From contig JARUPZ010000008.1 of assembly GCA_031213475.1 (NCBI GenBank), positions 8,962,388 through 9,026,387 on the forward strand: a stretch of DNA of 64,000 nt, in the 5' to 3' direction. The notes beneath the pieces are model-generated. The model made no database searches. It saw only the letters and a list, made by a program, of their open reading frames with translations, and was not told the origin of the DNA. This DNA comes from Nereocystis luetkeana (taxonomy: Eukaryota; Sar; Phaeophyceae; Laminariales; Laminariaceae). Positions 12,158 through 22,632 of the stretch are shown one piece after another. The translations under genes were made by a program, and so were the position numbers. Position 1 is the first letter of the stretch; each line of letters begins with the position of its first letter.

Positions 12158-12748
12158 CTGACCTCAGCCGCACCATGATCTGAGCCGCACCCTGATCCCA
12201 CCCGGATATGATCCCACTTGGTACCCCATCCACGGGGTTCCGAAATGCAATTGGCATCCGGCAGGAGGAGCCGCCGGAGGCCCGCTAGCTACCCTGATTC
12301 CACCCATATAGCCTAAGGTATCCCACCGGGCCACCCTGATCCTGTGTACCGGTAAGCAGCAGTGTGGCGGTCGCCCACAGCCACGAAAAGAAAAGAAGAA
12401 ATAAACAGGAAGCAAAACAGAGAGGAACAAAATATAGGCCGCGGAGCCGTATCAATAGTTTGCCGCCCCCCAGACCACCACCCGCGCATTATATAGCCTT
12501 TCAAAAATACAAGATAATTACAGCCACGACGCGGAACCACAGAAATTTCCTGGAATCAGGCTCCTCTAAAAGCCGTTGATCGTGACAATAACAGCAGTCC
12601 CGGCCCTCTCACGCACGGGAAACCTGCAATCGGGCTGAGGCTGGTTTTTTCGAACTATAGGCGCGTGCGAAAGCACACTTTCTTATAAATATGCGCTTTC
12701 TCGTTTTGGTTCCCGAGAAAACGTGCTTCTCCCACGATGTGTGCGTGT

Positions 12749-12832
12749 ACTGCACTCCCATATGTGGGGACGAAGGACTCAAATTATGAGTAGTTTGTCC
12801 CCAAAACAGGACTGGGGTCCTATAAGGGTTAA
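12749..12832. mobile_element. Family 2 element, left end eroded
   Basis: ACTGCACTCCCATATGTGGG opens the element. TAGTTTGTCCCC and TATAAGGG then TTAA close it. The left TTAA is not recognisable. It is joined to family 4 sequence on the right. Confidence 0.7.
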
Positions 12833-13029
12833 GGAGGGGAGTGGTAGTTTTTTGGTGGACGAGATGGAGGGATGTTGGTTGTAGTAGTCTTCATGAGCGT
12901 CACATCAGTTTTGACTTGTCGTAGGATACTGCCGCGCTTTTGTTCTGGAGAGTTCTCACTTTCTGTTATTATAGTCGTTTACTAGAACAACACTACACAT
13001 TGTCGGATGGCAAGCATAATAATAATAAT
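12833..13029 (+). repeat. Family 4 dispersed repeat, long copy
   Basis: Runs from GGAGGGGAGTGGTAG through GAGCGTCACATCAG and TACTGCCGCGCTTTTGTTCT to GGATGGCAAGCATAATAATA. An AAT tail fits a non-LTR or SINE-like origin. Its uninterrupted GGATACTGCCGCG is the empty site for the family 5 insertion at 16.1 kb. An inverted piece follows at 13030-13079. Confidence 0.75.
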
Positions 13030-13033
13030 GTGT

Positions 13034-13728
13034 GCTGTTATGCTTGCCATCGGACAATGTGTGGTGTTGTTCTGAAAAAAGACTAACAACCAACAGAAAA
13101 TGAAGAGTGTATCCTTCGCATCAGACCGCGTTCTTTCCACTCGTCGACATCCAGCACAACCAGTGTGCGCTCCGATTCTTTAACACGATTGAAAGAGAGA
13201 TACAAGTTATTATGTGCTCACAAAACTACGCCACAGGGATGCTACATTGGTATGCAATGAGCAGAGCGTGCACAATGCAATGCTACGTATGTCATCGTTC
13301 TGGATACGACAGGCACGACATGCACGTTTTGTGAAAAGAGAGAAAGCGAACGAAACAAACACACAAACAAACAGAAAATACAAAGTTTTTTTTTTTTTTT
13401 TTCTCATCCCATTCATTATCTTCGCACATCTTCTTCTCTCTCTCCTTCCAACTCGTAACTCAGATCCGGGGTCACATAGCAGGCTCTTCTCCCCCCTTCC
13501 CGCTACGGTACGTGCCTTTATTTTTATCGCGAGAAGATTTCAGCCTTTTCTTCCCTCGTCGACTCGCATCGAATTGTGCCTACCCACGCTGCAAGGCGCT
13601 CTCAACAATTGAATCCCTTTTTTTCTTTTTGCAAATAGAGTCAAAGTCCGACCCTCCTGGGGCTCGAACCCAGGACTCAAACAAGTAGAATTCGAGGCTA
13701 ACCACCTGAACCACCGGGGCGACCGGCT
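13034..13728. repeat. Tandem duplicate, unit 1 (~0.7 kb)
   Basis: This segment recurs at 13820-14518 with only scattered substitutions. The unit has a family 4 3' end, a 75-codon open stretch and a SINE on the minus strand. The open stretch (CSQNYATGMLHWYAMSRA) is kept in both copies, but I recognise no domain and make no coding call. Confidence 0.85.
13386..13726 (-). mobile_element. tRNA-derived SINE, copy 1
   Basis: Read on the minus strand, it starts CCGGTCGCCCCGGTGG. It has an A-box-like TGGTTCAGGTGG and a B box GGTTCGAGCCC in a tRNA-like T-arm, then a ~270 bp unrelated body and a 17-nt A tail (T run at 13386-13402). The layout is a tRNA head, a body and a poly-A tail. Confidence 0.85.
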
Positions 13729-13819
13729 CAAATACTCACGTATGAGGGGGGGGGGGAGGGGGGGAAGTCTGCTGTGGAGCGTCAGAATAATAACATACAC
13801 ATGTTCGAAGTATTATTAC

Positions 13820-14518
13820 TGTTATGCTTGCCATCGGACAATGTGTGGTGTTGTTCTGAAAAAAGACTATTAATAACAACCAACAGAAAATGAAGAGTGT
13901 ATCCTTCGCATCAGACCGCGTTCTTTCCACCCGTCGACATCCAGCACAACCAGTGTGCGCTCCGATTCTTTAACACGATTGATAGAGAGATACAAGTTAT
14001 TATGTGCTCACAAAACTACGCCACAGGAATGCTACATTGGTATGCAATGAGCAGAGCGTACACAATGCAATGCTACGTATGTCATCGTACTGGATACGAC
14101 AGGCACGACATGCACGTTTTGTGAAAAGAGAGAAAGCGAACGAAACAAACACACAAACAAACAGAAAATACATAGTTTTCTTTTGTTTTGTTTTTCTCAT
14201 CCCATTCATTATCTTCGCACATCTTCTTCTCTCTCTCCTTCCAACTCGTAACTCAGATCCGGGGTCACATAGCAGGCTCTTCTCCCCCCTTCCCGCTACG
14301 GTACGTGCCTTCATTTTTATCGCGAGAAGATTTCAGCATTTTCTTCCCTCGTCGACACGCATCGAATTGTGCCTACCCACGCTGCAAGGCGTTCTCAACA
14401 ATTGAATCCTTTTTTATTTTTGCAAATAGAGTCAAAGTCCGACCCACCTGGGGCTCGAACCCAGGACTCAAACAAGTAGAATTCGAGGTTAACCACTTGA
14501 ACCACCGGGGCGACCGGC
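13820..14518. repeat. Tandem duplicate, unit 2 (~0.7 kb)
   Basis: Second copy of 13034-13728, offset about 790 bp. The SINE in both units has identical flanks, so the SINE was present before the duplication. Confidence 0.85.
14175..14517 (-). mobile_element. tRNA-derived SINE, copy 2
   Basis: Same structure as copy 1 and carried by the tandem duplication. The A tail is interrupted (TTTTCTTTTGTTTTG on the plus strand). Confidence 0.85.
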
Positions 14519-14580
14519 TATAGGTAGCAATGAATGTGGTGCCTCAGGCCCAGGCCGGCCTCAGGAAGGGGTCAACTTCC

Positions 14581-14681
14581 TTAACCCTTTCAGGACCCGC
14601 CCAGTCCCGTTTTGGGGACAAATCACTTGGAATGAAACTGGTTTGTCCCCAAATCGGGGCTGCGGCCCTAAAAGGGGTTAA
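14581..14681. mobile_element. Family 2 element with both TTAA ends
   Basis: TTAACCCTTTCAGGACC on the left and GGCCCTAAAAGGGGTTAA on the right bracket the GGGGAC / GTCCCC arms. Confidence 0.85.
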
Positions 14682-14691
14682 AGCTTTTTAT

Positions 14692-15435
14692 TTCGGGGGA
14701 CCATAGAAAATAGGACCCATGGTGACCATAAAAATGTACCAGTATACATTTATTTCTTAAACAATGTGGGCTGCTTGTGGTATGTATGCTACGCTATGTA
14801 TACCAGATGACTCTGTATTATCAAGTATCGACAGATACATGGTTACTTACAAGTACATCTCCAATAATATTTACCTATTATTCTTACCAGAACACATTTG
14901 GTCCTATTTAGGTTCATTCTTATCGGAGAGCGTTTGTTCCAAAATTTCCAAAGTTTGGAAATAATTGGAGATAATATCATATGTGTATCAATATACGGAG
15001 GCGTATTGTCACTATTATTATTCGTGAAATTCTCCAGAACCCAAAATATCAAGTTCGTTAACATTCCAATATTTGGAAAAAAAAAAAACAGGAAAATATG
15101 GAAGATTGAAAAATTGCGAGAAAAAAATGTCGAAAATTTGGACAAAAAGCTCTCCGATAAAGGGTCATTCTTAGCGGAGAGCCTTTTTTCCAAATTTTCG
15201 ACATTTCTTTCGCGCAATTTTTCAGTCTTTCATATTTTCCTGGGTTTTTTTTTTCCAAATATTGGAATGTTAACGAACTTGATATTTTTGCTTCTGGAGA
15301 ATTTCAAGAATAGTGACAGAACGCCTCCGTATATTGATACATATCTCCAATTATTTCCAAACTTTGGAAATTTTGGAAAAAACGCTCTCCGATAAGAATG
15401 AGCCTAAGAATGGCCCTTACTGTGGTCCCCCGTAC
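14692..15435 (-). mobile_element. Family 1-type element split by nested family 3 fold-back
   Basis: The left end TTTCGGGGGACCATAG and internal GGACCCATGG are at 14692-14727. GGTCCTATTTA appears at 14899-14910. The matching right end ACTGTGGTCCCCCGTA is only at about 15420-15435. The gap between the last two is filled by the family 3 fold-back at 14910-15405. Its centre also holds an unusual TACCAGTATAC stretch. Confidence 0.6.
14910..15405. mobile_element. Family 3 pair: 0.5 kb fold-back
   Basis: Two ~250 bp family 3 copies lie tail to tail (14910-15160 and 15161-15405). Each has ends of the type AGGGTCATTCTTATCGGAGA and an internal stretch with TCCAATATTTGGA. The pair would fold into one long hairpin. 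It is nested inside a family 1-type element. Confidence 0.85.
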
Positions 15436-15588
15436 TACGACTGTATGCGAATTCCTGTATCATCTATGGAATGGAAATTGGGAAACGGCTGGCAGATAAG
15501 TGAATGAGGAATACTGCTGATTTACGGAAGGATATTCGGTTTATATTGGAATGACATCTACAGCAGTAGTAATACTGTACCTGGTACG

Positions 15589-15627
15589 CTATATTGTCGG
15601 GAGGCAAGCATAATAAGAATAATAAAG
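15589..15627 (+). repeat. Family 4 tail fragment
   Basis: TATTGTCGGGAGGCAAGCAT followed by AATAAGAATAATAA. Confidence 0.5.
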
Positions 15628-15883
15628 TAATGCTACGTATAGTATGCATGGAGCATCAGCGGCGTGTCGCCTATATACAGAGGGCGCTCCCCGCTCTGGA
15701 CAAATTATGTCGTAAGAAATTGAAGCTCGTTTTTGTCGCCATCACAAACAAGAAATGGGACCGAAGAAACGGTATGATAGGGTGCCGGACTGTCCATCCT
15801 AAATACCGGGTGCCATATACGTAAGAAATCGCAATTTTCCTGTGTATTGTCAATAATTATTAATAATGCTTCTTAGGGGGTGC

Positions 15884-15980
15884 TTAACCCTTTTAGAACC
15901 GCAGTCCCGTTTCGGGGACAAACCACTCAAATTTCAAGTAGTTTGTCCCCAAAACGGGACTGCGGTTCTAGAGGGGTTAA
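15884..15980. mobile_element. Family 2 element, near consensus
   Basis: TTAACCCTTTTAGAACCGCA and TGCGGTTCTAGAGGGGTTAA form almost perfect inverted ends flanked by TTAA. As at 12.8 kb, family 4 sequence follows directly. Confidence 0.88.
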
Positions 15981-16530
15981 GGAGGGGAGTGGTCGTTTTC
16001 TGGTGGACGAGACGGAGGGATGTTGGTTGTACTGTAGTAGTCTTCATGAGCGTCACATCAGTTTTTATTTGTCGCATGATACTGCGAGGACCTTTAACAA
16101 TCTGGGAGAAGGGATCTCTAGGTTGGTAGGCTGTTCGGATGTTTTGGTTCCTGTTGGGATGAAGGCACGGGCGAAGACCCAACCCAACCCCTGACTCTAA
16201 CCCTAACCCTAACCCTAACCCTAACCCTGACCCCAAACCGCAGCCGAAACGGGCCAAAACTCGCCATAAACGAGGCTACGCCGAGTTTGCATCGAACCAG
16301 GAAATTTCTCAGATCAGATGCGGGCGACGATTCCGAAGTAGTGCAGACCACGCTACACATTTTTCAAGTAAAACACATCCCTAAAGATGCCTTCTCCCAG
16401 ACTGCTAAACCTACTCGATACTGCCGCGCTTTTGTTGTTCTGGAGAAGAGTTCTTCGCTTTTTATGTTAGTCTTTTTTTAGAACAACACTACACATTGTC
16501 GGATGGCAAGCATTAACAATAATAATATTA
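15981..16530 (+). repeat. Family 4 dispersed repeat split by a family 5 element
   Basis: The same repeat as 12833-13029, interrupted at GATACTGC by the element at 16086-16416. It ends with GGATGGCAAGCATTAACAAT and AATAATA. Confidence 0.78.
16086..16416 (-). mobile_element. Family 5 hAT-like element with exact 8-bp target duplication
   Basis: It begins GAGGACCTTTAACAATCTGG and ends CCAGACTGCTAAACCTACTC. GATACTGC flanks it exactly at 16078-16085 and 16417-16424. The uninterrupted site is present in the family 4 copy at about 12927. It contains five CCCTAA units at about 16197-16228. Confidence 0.92.
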
Positions 16531-16806
16531 TTGGTGGCAGCGAATACAAGAAATTGAGTCTCGGCGCCGGATTGGCGTCGTTTCTTAGCACGAATACATA
16601 GTTTCCCGGTTCGATTGGGGTCCTTGGAGTGCATACAGTTACTAGTGCAGGGCCAAGCAATGAGAAGGTCGGGGTGAGACTTGCAGGAAAAAAACCAAGA
16701 GAGTCGTTGTTGTGGCGAAGTTTCTTGTAGAAGTTGTGTACGTATCTCAGATGAGAAATCTAGCCTGGCCTAAGTTTCGTGGTTCTGATTGCGTGTGTTG
16801 TAAAGA

Positions 16807-16832
16807 AGGCGTTACCTACTGAGCTATGTAGA
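16807..16832 (-). repeat. A-box fragment of the tRNA-derived repeat
   Basis: The minus strand reads CATAGCTCAGTAGGTAACGC, a good internal Pol III A box, without a B box nearby. Confidence 0.35.
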
Positions 16833-17195
16833 TTTATTAGGTGAAAGAGGGGTCGATTTCCCAGCCCAGAGAGACGGAAATCCATACAACGCTTTGCTGT
16901 ACTTATTTAACAAAAACTATAAAATTTACCGTTAGCGGCTTCCGCAGTCAACCAAGTGTGGTTTCCTGGGGAGGCGCGCGGACAATTAGGAAAAAAGAAA
17001 AAAGAAAAAAAGTAGGGGAAACGGTGGGAAACGTCGTTTGAACACGATAGAAAAAATGAGTGAAAACGAAACAAAACTCTTCCTAAAAACGACAAAAATA
17101 CATGAAAAACTTTTTGAAACAACAGAAAGTCCACGAAAACGATGAGTTTTTTCTTGGCGCACCCGCTTAAACGAGACGCCGCTTGGCCGCCTAAA

Positions 17196-17443
17196 AGGCT
17201 CATTCTTATCGGAGAGTGTTTTTTCCATAATTTCCAAAGTTTGGAAATAATTGGAGATATGTATCGATATACGGAGGCGTTCTGTCACTATTCGTAATAT
17301 ATATTCTCCAGAAGAAGCCAAAATATCAAGTTCGTTAACATTCCAATATTTGGAAAAAAAACAGGAAAATATGGGAGATTGAAAAATTGCGCGAAAAAAA
17401 TGTCGAAAACTTGGAAAAAAAGCTCTTCGATAAGAATGACCCT
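17196..17443 (+). mobile_element. Family 3 element, single complete copy
   Basis: AGGCTCATTCTTATCGGAGA on the left and TTCGATAAGAATGACCCT on the right are inverted repeats around a 248 bp AT-rich body that matches the arms of the fold-back at 14.9-15.4 kb. Confidence 0.85.
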
Positions 17444-18023
17444 AATAGGGTGGGGGTAGAGCCTTTCAGATTGGCGATCCGAGAGCAAAACTCGGACCTC
17501 CGGAGGGTCGGGGGTTCATGTATGAAATCAGTACATTCTCAGTGTACGTTGTACCGCAAGTGTGCCTGACGAACAAACTCATATATATATATGTGGGACA
17601 AAAAAAACTGGGCTATGTCAGGCACGAGCTGTGCGGTCATGATTCCGTCGGGGGAGTTTTCGTCATTCGACCATTTTGAGGTCGTGTCTCAGTGGAAAAT
17701 AGTGCTGAAAACAGCTTGGCGCCAAAAAAATGCGCAAACTGCCCAGCGTTCCATATACGTTTTAGCATGCAACGATGTTATTTGACTAACGAATTCCGAC
17801 TTCGGATGCCCAAACTTGACCCACCCTGACAATTCCAGGCAGATAGAAAAAGAGGGGATTTTTCTGTGTAATTCCCACTTTCTTGCGTTTTTGGGATTTT
17901 ACCGAAGCCGCCCGACAAAAACCTTTGAAACCCGGGTATAAACCATCAGACAGAATCGTTTTTGAATTCCGAAGCCCATACCGACCGAAGGGGGCACTCT
18001 GAACACACCTGTTGTTTTTAACA

Positions 18024-18026
<3 letters not shown>

Positions 18027-18070
<44 letters not shown>
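18027..18070. repeat. Microsatellite (TA)n
   Basis: About 21 uninterrupted TA units. Confidence 0.95.
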
Positions 18071-18074
<4 letters not shown>

Positions 18075-18095
18075 TCTAGTATTACTGGGCTGTCC

Positions 18096-18126
18096 GCCTG
18101 TCTGTCTGTCTGTCTGTCTGTCTGCC

Positions 18127-18211
<85 letters not shown>

Positions 18212-18213
18212 GC
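18096..18213. repeat. Microsatellite (CTGT)n
   Basis: Nearly 30 CTGT units with three single-base variants. It encodes Cys-Leu-Ser-Val runs in any frame, not a protein. Confidence 0.95.
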
Positions 18214-19023
18214 CGAGTCGAAAACTGTTGTCTGATCGACACCCGTCCGATGTACCGACTCATTGGGAAAATTATAGTTTAAATAGCGGGAGCCTTCTGA
18301 CATGATTATTCTGCGGCCTCGCCGAAATATAATTAGCTGAAGGCCATCATGCTCATCAATACGGCGTCGGATTAATATTTAGGAGAGGCCGTGCGTACAA
18401 CATATGTCATGTGGGGGGTTCAAGCGGGTGCTATATTTGGGAGCAAAGCCTTCACCACACGGCTAAATTGTCACATATTACGATAAAATTATGGGAAAAA
18501 ATGAGGGATGATGATGATGACGTTAATTTATCACCTACTTTTTTTGTCTATAGACCTCTATTTTCAAGAAAGAAGAGATATTATGCCGATATATGAAGCA
18601 AGAAATAAAGCACGTCATCATCATCAGCATCATCAGCTAGCTGTGAGATGCGGGGTTCGAAAGTCACCATCTCATCTTGTTGTGGTTGTGAAAGCTGCAT
18701 GCATGTCAACACGTTGTTGTTGGTCAGGCGTACTAACAATGATGTTATTAATCGATGCGCATTTATAGGGGTACGGTATGTGTCCTCGCTAAGGGTATAC
18801 CACTCTGGTTGGATATATAAGGATAGTTCGGTATGATTAATAATGTGTGAACGGCCCTTATATTCCCTCCCATACTGGTATTATAGTGCCACCGTGGGCG
18901 CGGAGGGTTCTATACATATATAAGGCGATCGATCTGAACAATAATTCCTGGACACTACGCCTTCCCTATTACTGTACCTGGTATAGTAATACCTGGTATT
19001 ATGTTTGCCACCCGACAACGTGT

Positions 19024-19134
19024 ATTACGGGGGACCATACATAGTAAATAGTACCAAATATTGTGAATAAAAATAGTTGAATATATAGGTTTTTGTGTAT
19101 ACCATAGGTCCTATTAACTATGGTCCCCCGTAAT
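19024..19134 (+). mobile_element. Family 1 MITE
   Basis: Palindromic ends ATTACGGGGGACC and GGTCCCCCGTAAT surround the consensus core. It is followed within 15 bp by a second copy. Confidence 0.9.
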
Positions 19135-19147
19135 TAATAAGCGTTCT

Positions 19148-19265
19148 ATTACGGCGGGGCATAGGTAACAGGACCAAATATTGTTAGTAAAAATGGTTAA
19201 ACGTGTACGAGGTAGGTTTTTATCTACACCATAGATAGGTTCTTTTAACTATGGCCCCCCGTAAT
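19148..19265 (+). mobile_element. Family 1 MITE with altered centre
   Basis: Family ends are present. The usual AAATATATAGG centre is replaced by AAACGTGTACGAGGTAGG, a short insertion resembling the dispersed TACCAGGTA-type motif. Confidence 0.85.
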
Positions 19266-19335
19266 AGAAAAGAATAGCGAGGAACAGAAAGTTTAGAACT
19301 CGCCAGAATAAAAGCTCGTATATTCATTCGAACAC

Positions 19336-19682
19336 TTTTTCTTTTTTTTTGCTCATCCCATTGATTATCTTCGCACATCTTCTTCTCTCTCTCCTTCCAA
19401 CTCGTAACTCAGATCCGGAGTCGCATAGCAGGCTCTTCTACCCCCCTTCCCGCTACGGTACGTGCCTTCATTTTTATCGCGAGCAAATATTTCAACCTTT
19501 TTCTTCCCTCGTCGACTCGCACCGAATTGTGCCTACCCACGCTGCAAGGCGCTCTCAACAATTGAATCCTTTTTTAGTTTTGCAAATAAAGTCAAAAGTC
19601 CGACCCACCTGGGGCTCGAACCCAGGACTCAAACACAACAAGTAGAATTCGAGGTTAACCACTTGAACCACCGGGGCGACCG
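19336..19682 (-). mobile_element. tRNA-derived SINE, copy 3
   Basis: Independent location. Contains the same head with B box GGTTCGAGCCC, the GATAAAAATGAAGGCACG block and a T-rich end at 19336-19350. Confidence 0.85.
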
Positions 19683-19829
19683 GTGGGACCCACTGACTGC
19701 CTGTGGGAGGGGCCGGCCGCAAAAAAAGCAAATGCATTTTTTTGTGTAACGCGTTGTATGCTTCGTACGAAGTATAGGGAATCGGCGAAACAGATAATAA
19801 ACCAAGTAGTGCTGTATCATGACATATGT

Positions 19830-20026
19830 GATGATGCTGCCGCGCTTCTGTTCTGGAGAGGGTTACTCACTTCTGTTTCTTAGTAATAGTAAGTATTTTT
19901 TAGGACAACACCGAAGTCACCCCACGGTATAGGGGTTGCACTGTTTGGGCCAAATATTTCTGGCCGATTGAGTTGCAATCTTAATCTTAATATACACATT
20001 GTCGGATGGCAAGCACAATAATAATA
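19830..20026 (+). repeat. Family 4 repeat with internal insertion
   Basis: CTGCCGCGCTTCTGTTCTGG and TTTTTTAGGACAACACC are separated from ACACATTGTCGGATGGCAAG by about 77 bp of unrelated sequence (19913-19989). Confidence 0.65.
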
Positions 20027-20353
20027 GACACACACCAATCGCCATAATTAACCCAATAAAACCAAAACCGCGAAATTCCGGCGTGGTTTTATTGGTTTTG
20101 GATGCGGTCCTGGTGTGATATTTTGACGTGGCTGCGCTGACCAGTACCAGGTAGGACGCAATTAATTGTTGCTGTTCGTGCTTGCGGTTTCCTTTTCGAT
20201 TTCCAGCCGTCAACTGTTTTTTTTTATTTTTTTTTGCGATCGTTCTCTTTTTTCTCGGGAACCTAAAAAAAAAAAAGAACGGGAGCATGTTTCGACCAGC
20301 GACCATTGAGCGCCTTTTGTTTATTATCATTTCGATTTTCGATTTCGATTCTG

Positions 20354-20454
20354 TTAACCCCTTTAGCACCGCACTCCCATATGTGGGGACAATTCACTCT
20401 TTATATAAGTAGTTTGTCCCCAAAACGGGACTGATGGGGTCCTAAAAGGGTTAA
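20354..20454. mobile_element. Family 2 element
   Basis: TTAACCCCTTTAGCACCGCA on the left and GGGTCCTAAAAGGGTTAA on the right. Confidence 0.85.
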
Positions 20455-22632
20455 ACAAAGACATTTAGACACACCCTGATTGATGCGCATCACGGATAAC
20501 CGATCTGTTGAAAACGTTTTTTTTTTTCAGGGCGCAAATAAATAAAGCTGTTTTTACGATTGATTCTTTAATTCGCAAATAAATCCATTCAGACAGTATC
20601 GGCGCGATTTCAGTTCGCACATTCGTTACACGATTTTAGTTCGTGAATCACCGACGGCGTATCACCCGGAGGTCTATAGACGTTCGATCTCGGCGCTTGT
20701 CGTTACATCTACGTTTTATGTCGGGAGTCTGTGGATTCCCTCTTTTACACGCGAGTGCGGTGTGATTGTGATTGGAACAAGCGATGCATACTTGTCAGAT
20801 GTCGAAACCAAAGAAATATTTCGAGCAGCATAAACAAGCGACAGCATATATATCAGGCGCGAAACGCATCAGCTCTCGATGAACGTTTTTTTTAAGGCGT
20901 TCACGCGGGTCCTCCATAATAAAGGGACATTTGATTGGTTTAATTGTTTTCGGATCACGAGAAGCAGTCAAGTCGGACAACATAAGCCGAGCCAGCCGAC
21001 AAGTCGCGGTATTGACAGTACCCCCACAAGATTTTAGATGCGGTGCGCTTTGTAGCGTCACGCCCAAAACCAAGGGCATGCCCCCAAAGTAGTAAAAGGG
21101 CGTCACGCTTTCCCGCCTCCCAAAAAAAAAAAAAAAGTGACGGCCCACGGACTTCATAAGAAAGGGCTGGATACCCGACCGACTAGCCGGCCACTGCCAT
21201 GGGCAAAGTTCCTAACGGGTTACTCCACAGGGTGAGTTGACACTCCCCCTATACCTCAACACACACAAAAAGACAATACTTGTGAGAGTGAACTAACGCT
21301 GTACTACAGTAGACTAATGCCGAAACGTTCCCGTGTACACACTGCACAGCGTTATCGCGCGGCCCAACCCGCGCGAGGAAGTGAGGGAGAGGGTAAATTA
21401 CCACCACGCACAGGGACAGCAGGGACAGTGGTAGGAAGTAGTACATTAAACTATTAAGCAACGTAGAGCTCCTGAACATAATCTAAATACAGCACGTACA
21501 TGTTATGTTCCCCAGCAGCGCGAGAGCTGTCTGGCCAAGCCCCTCCTGGGCTGTCCTTCTCTTTACCACGTACCGCTTCCTTTTAATCTCCAAAACCACC
21601 ACCACTACAATAACCTCCAAAACAAATTTAAATTGTTCACAGCTAAACGGTACAAAGCAGGCTTCTCGAGAAGCCTGTACGGTTTTAACAACGACAGGCT
21701 GTGGCGCTCTCTCGCCCATTTGGAGCAATGAGCAGCTCCACCCGAAACATCTGTGTACTCCTCGGAAGCTTTTTGGGAAATGCGCGGCAGTCACCAAGGG
21801 CCCACCATCCAAATACGATAACAAACGACAAAAATTGACGGAACAGCGCTGCTACGATAAGCTTATGACCATAACTCTTGCACAAGTCCACCGTCCATTA
21901 TACTGTGTGTATAGACAACGATTTGGCATATATACGCACGCCACACCAAAAAACAGGTAATAAAAACGGACCGTAGGTACTCCGCGAAGATTGGGCGACA
22001 GCTTTTATCGAATGTGCTTGCTTCCCCGCCAAGGCGGAGACAAGGCCTCTAGCTAACCCCCCCCCCCCCCCCCCCGGAATAACGCTTTAAATACCCCAAC
22101 AAAACTGTCCCGAAAGCGACTTTTTACCTCACAAAACGGCAATCGGCGGCCGGAAGCCTAGGGCTGCTCTCGGGCAGGGAGAGCGAGAGAGAGAGAGAGA
22201 GAGAGGTGGGATGCGGTGCGCGGATTGCTTGTTCTCTTGACCCTCGTACCGCGTGCCACCCATACACCACACCGACCCCGAAAAAGAGACAAGACCGCAT
22301 GAGAAAAGGAAAACTAACAAACAAACAAACAAACAAACAAACAAACAAAAACACGAGAAAATCAACAACTCTCAAAACCAAAACTCAACAAAACAACAAC
22401 ACGCAAGGTACAAAAATATACCTATCCCGGGGAATTACCACCGAATGAGTGTGACGGGAAAAAAAAAAAAAAAAACGGCCACCGGAGCGCCAAGACAAGA
22501 AAAAAAAAGGGAAGATTTTTCTTCTATTTTTTTTCTCGCTGGGTAGGAAGGGTAGTCGGACCGTCTATGTATACATCAATGGCATCGTCCAGCAAAACAC
22601 TATTTTCTCCATATGTTATAGTAAAGTGTTAG
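20455..22632. other. Intergenic downstream of copy B
   Basis: A 120-codon minus-strand frame at 20795-21157 (LQSAPHLKSCGGTVNTATC) has somewhat protein-like composition, but no motif I can name and no splice partner. Poly-C at 22047 and AAAC and GA microsatellites fill the rest. Confidence 0.4.
22311..22349. repeat. Microsatellite (AAAC)n
   Basis: About eight AAAC units. Confidence 0.9.

Larger units (their letters stand above)
17444..19020. other. Intergenic, microsatellites only
   Basis: Apart from the TA and CTGT microsatellites, I see only AT-rich sequence with no recognisable gene. Confidence 0.5.

Noticed and set aside
13107..13334. 75-codon frame conserved at 13897-14124
   Set aside because: Conservation is explained by the recent tandem duplication and gives no evidence of selection.
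13650..13726. tRNA gene
   Set aside because: A and B boxes and a good T arm are present, but the same head recurs attached to a common body and A tail at four loci, so it is a SINE.
18012..18305. Open frame with repeated Cys-Leu-Ser-Val
   Set aside because: A translation of the CTGT microsatellite, not a repeat protein.
20795..21157. 120-codon minus-strand frame near copy B
   Set aside because: Somewhat protein-like, but no recognisable motif and its N-terminus runs through a homopolymer; left as unassigned.
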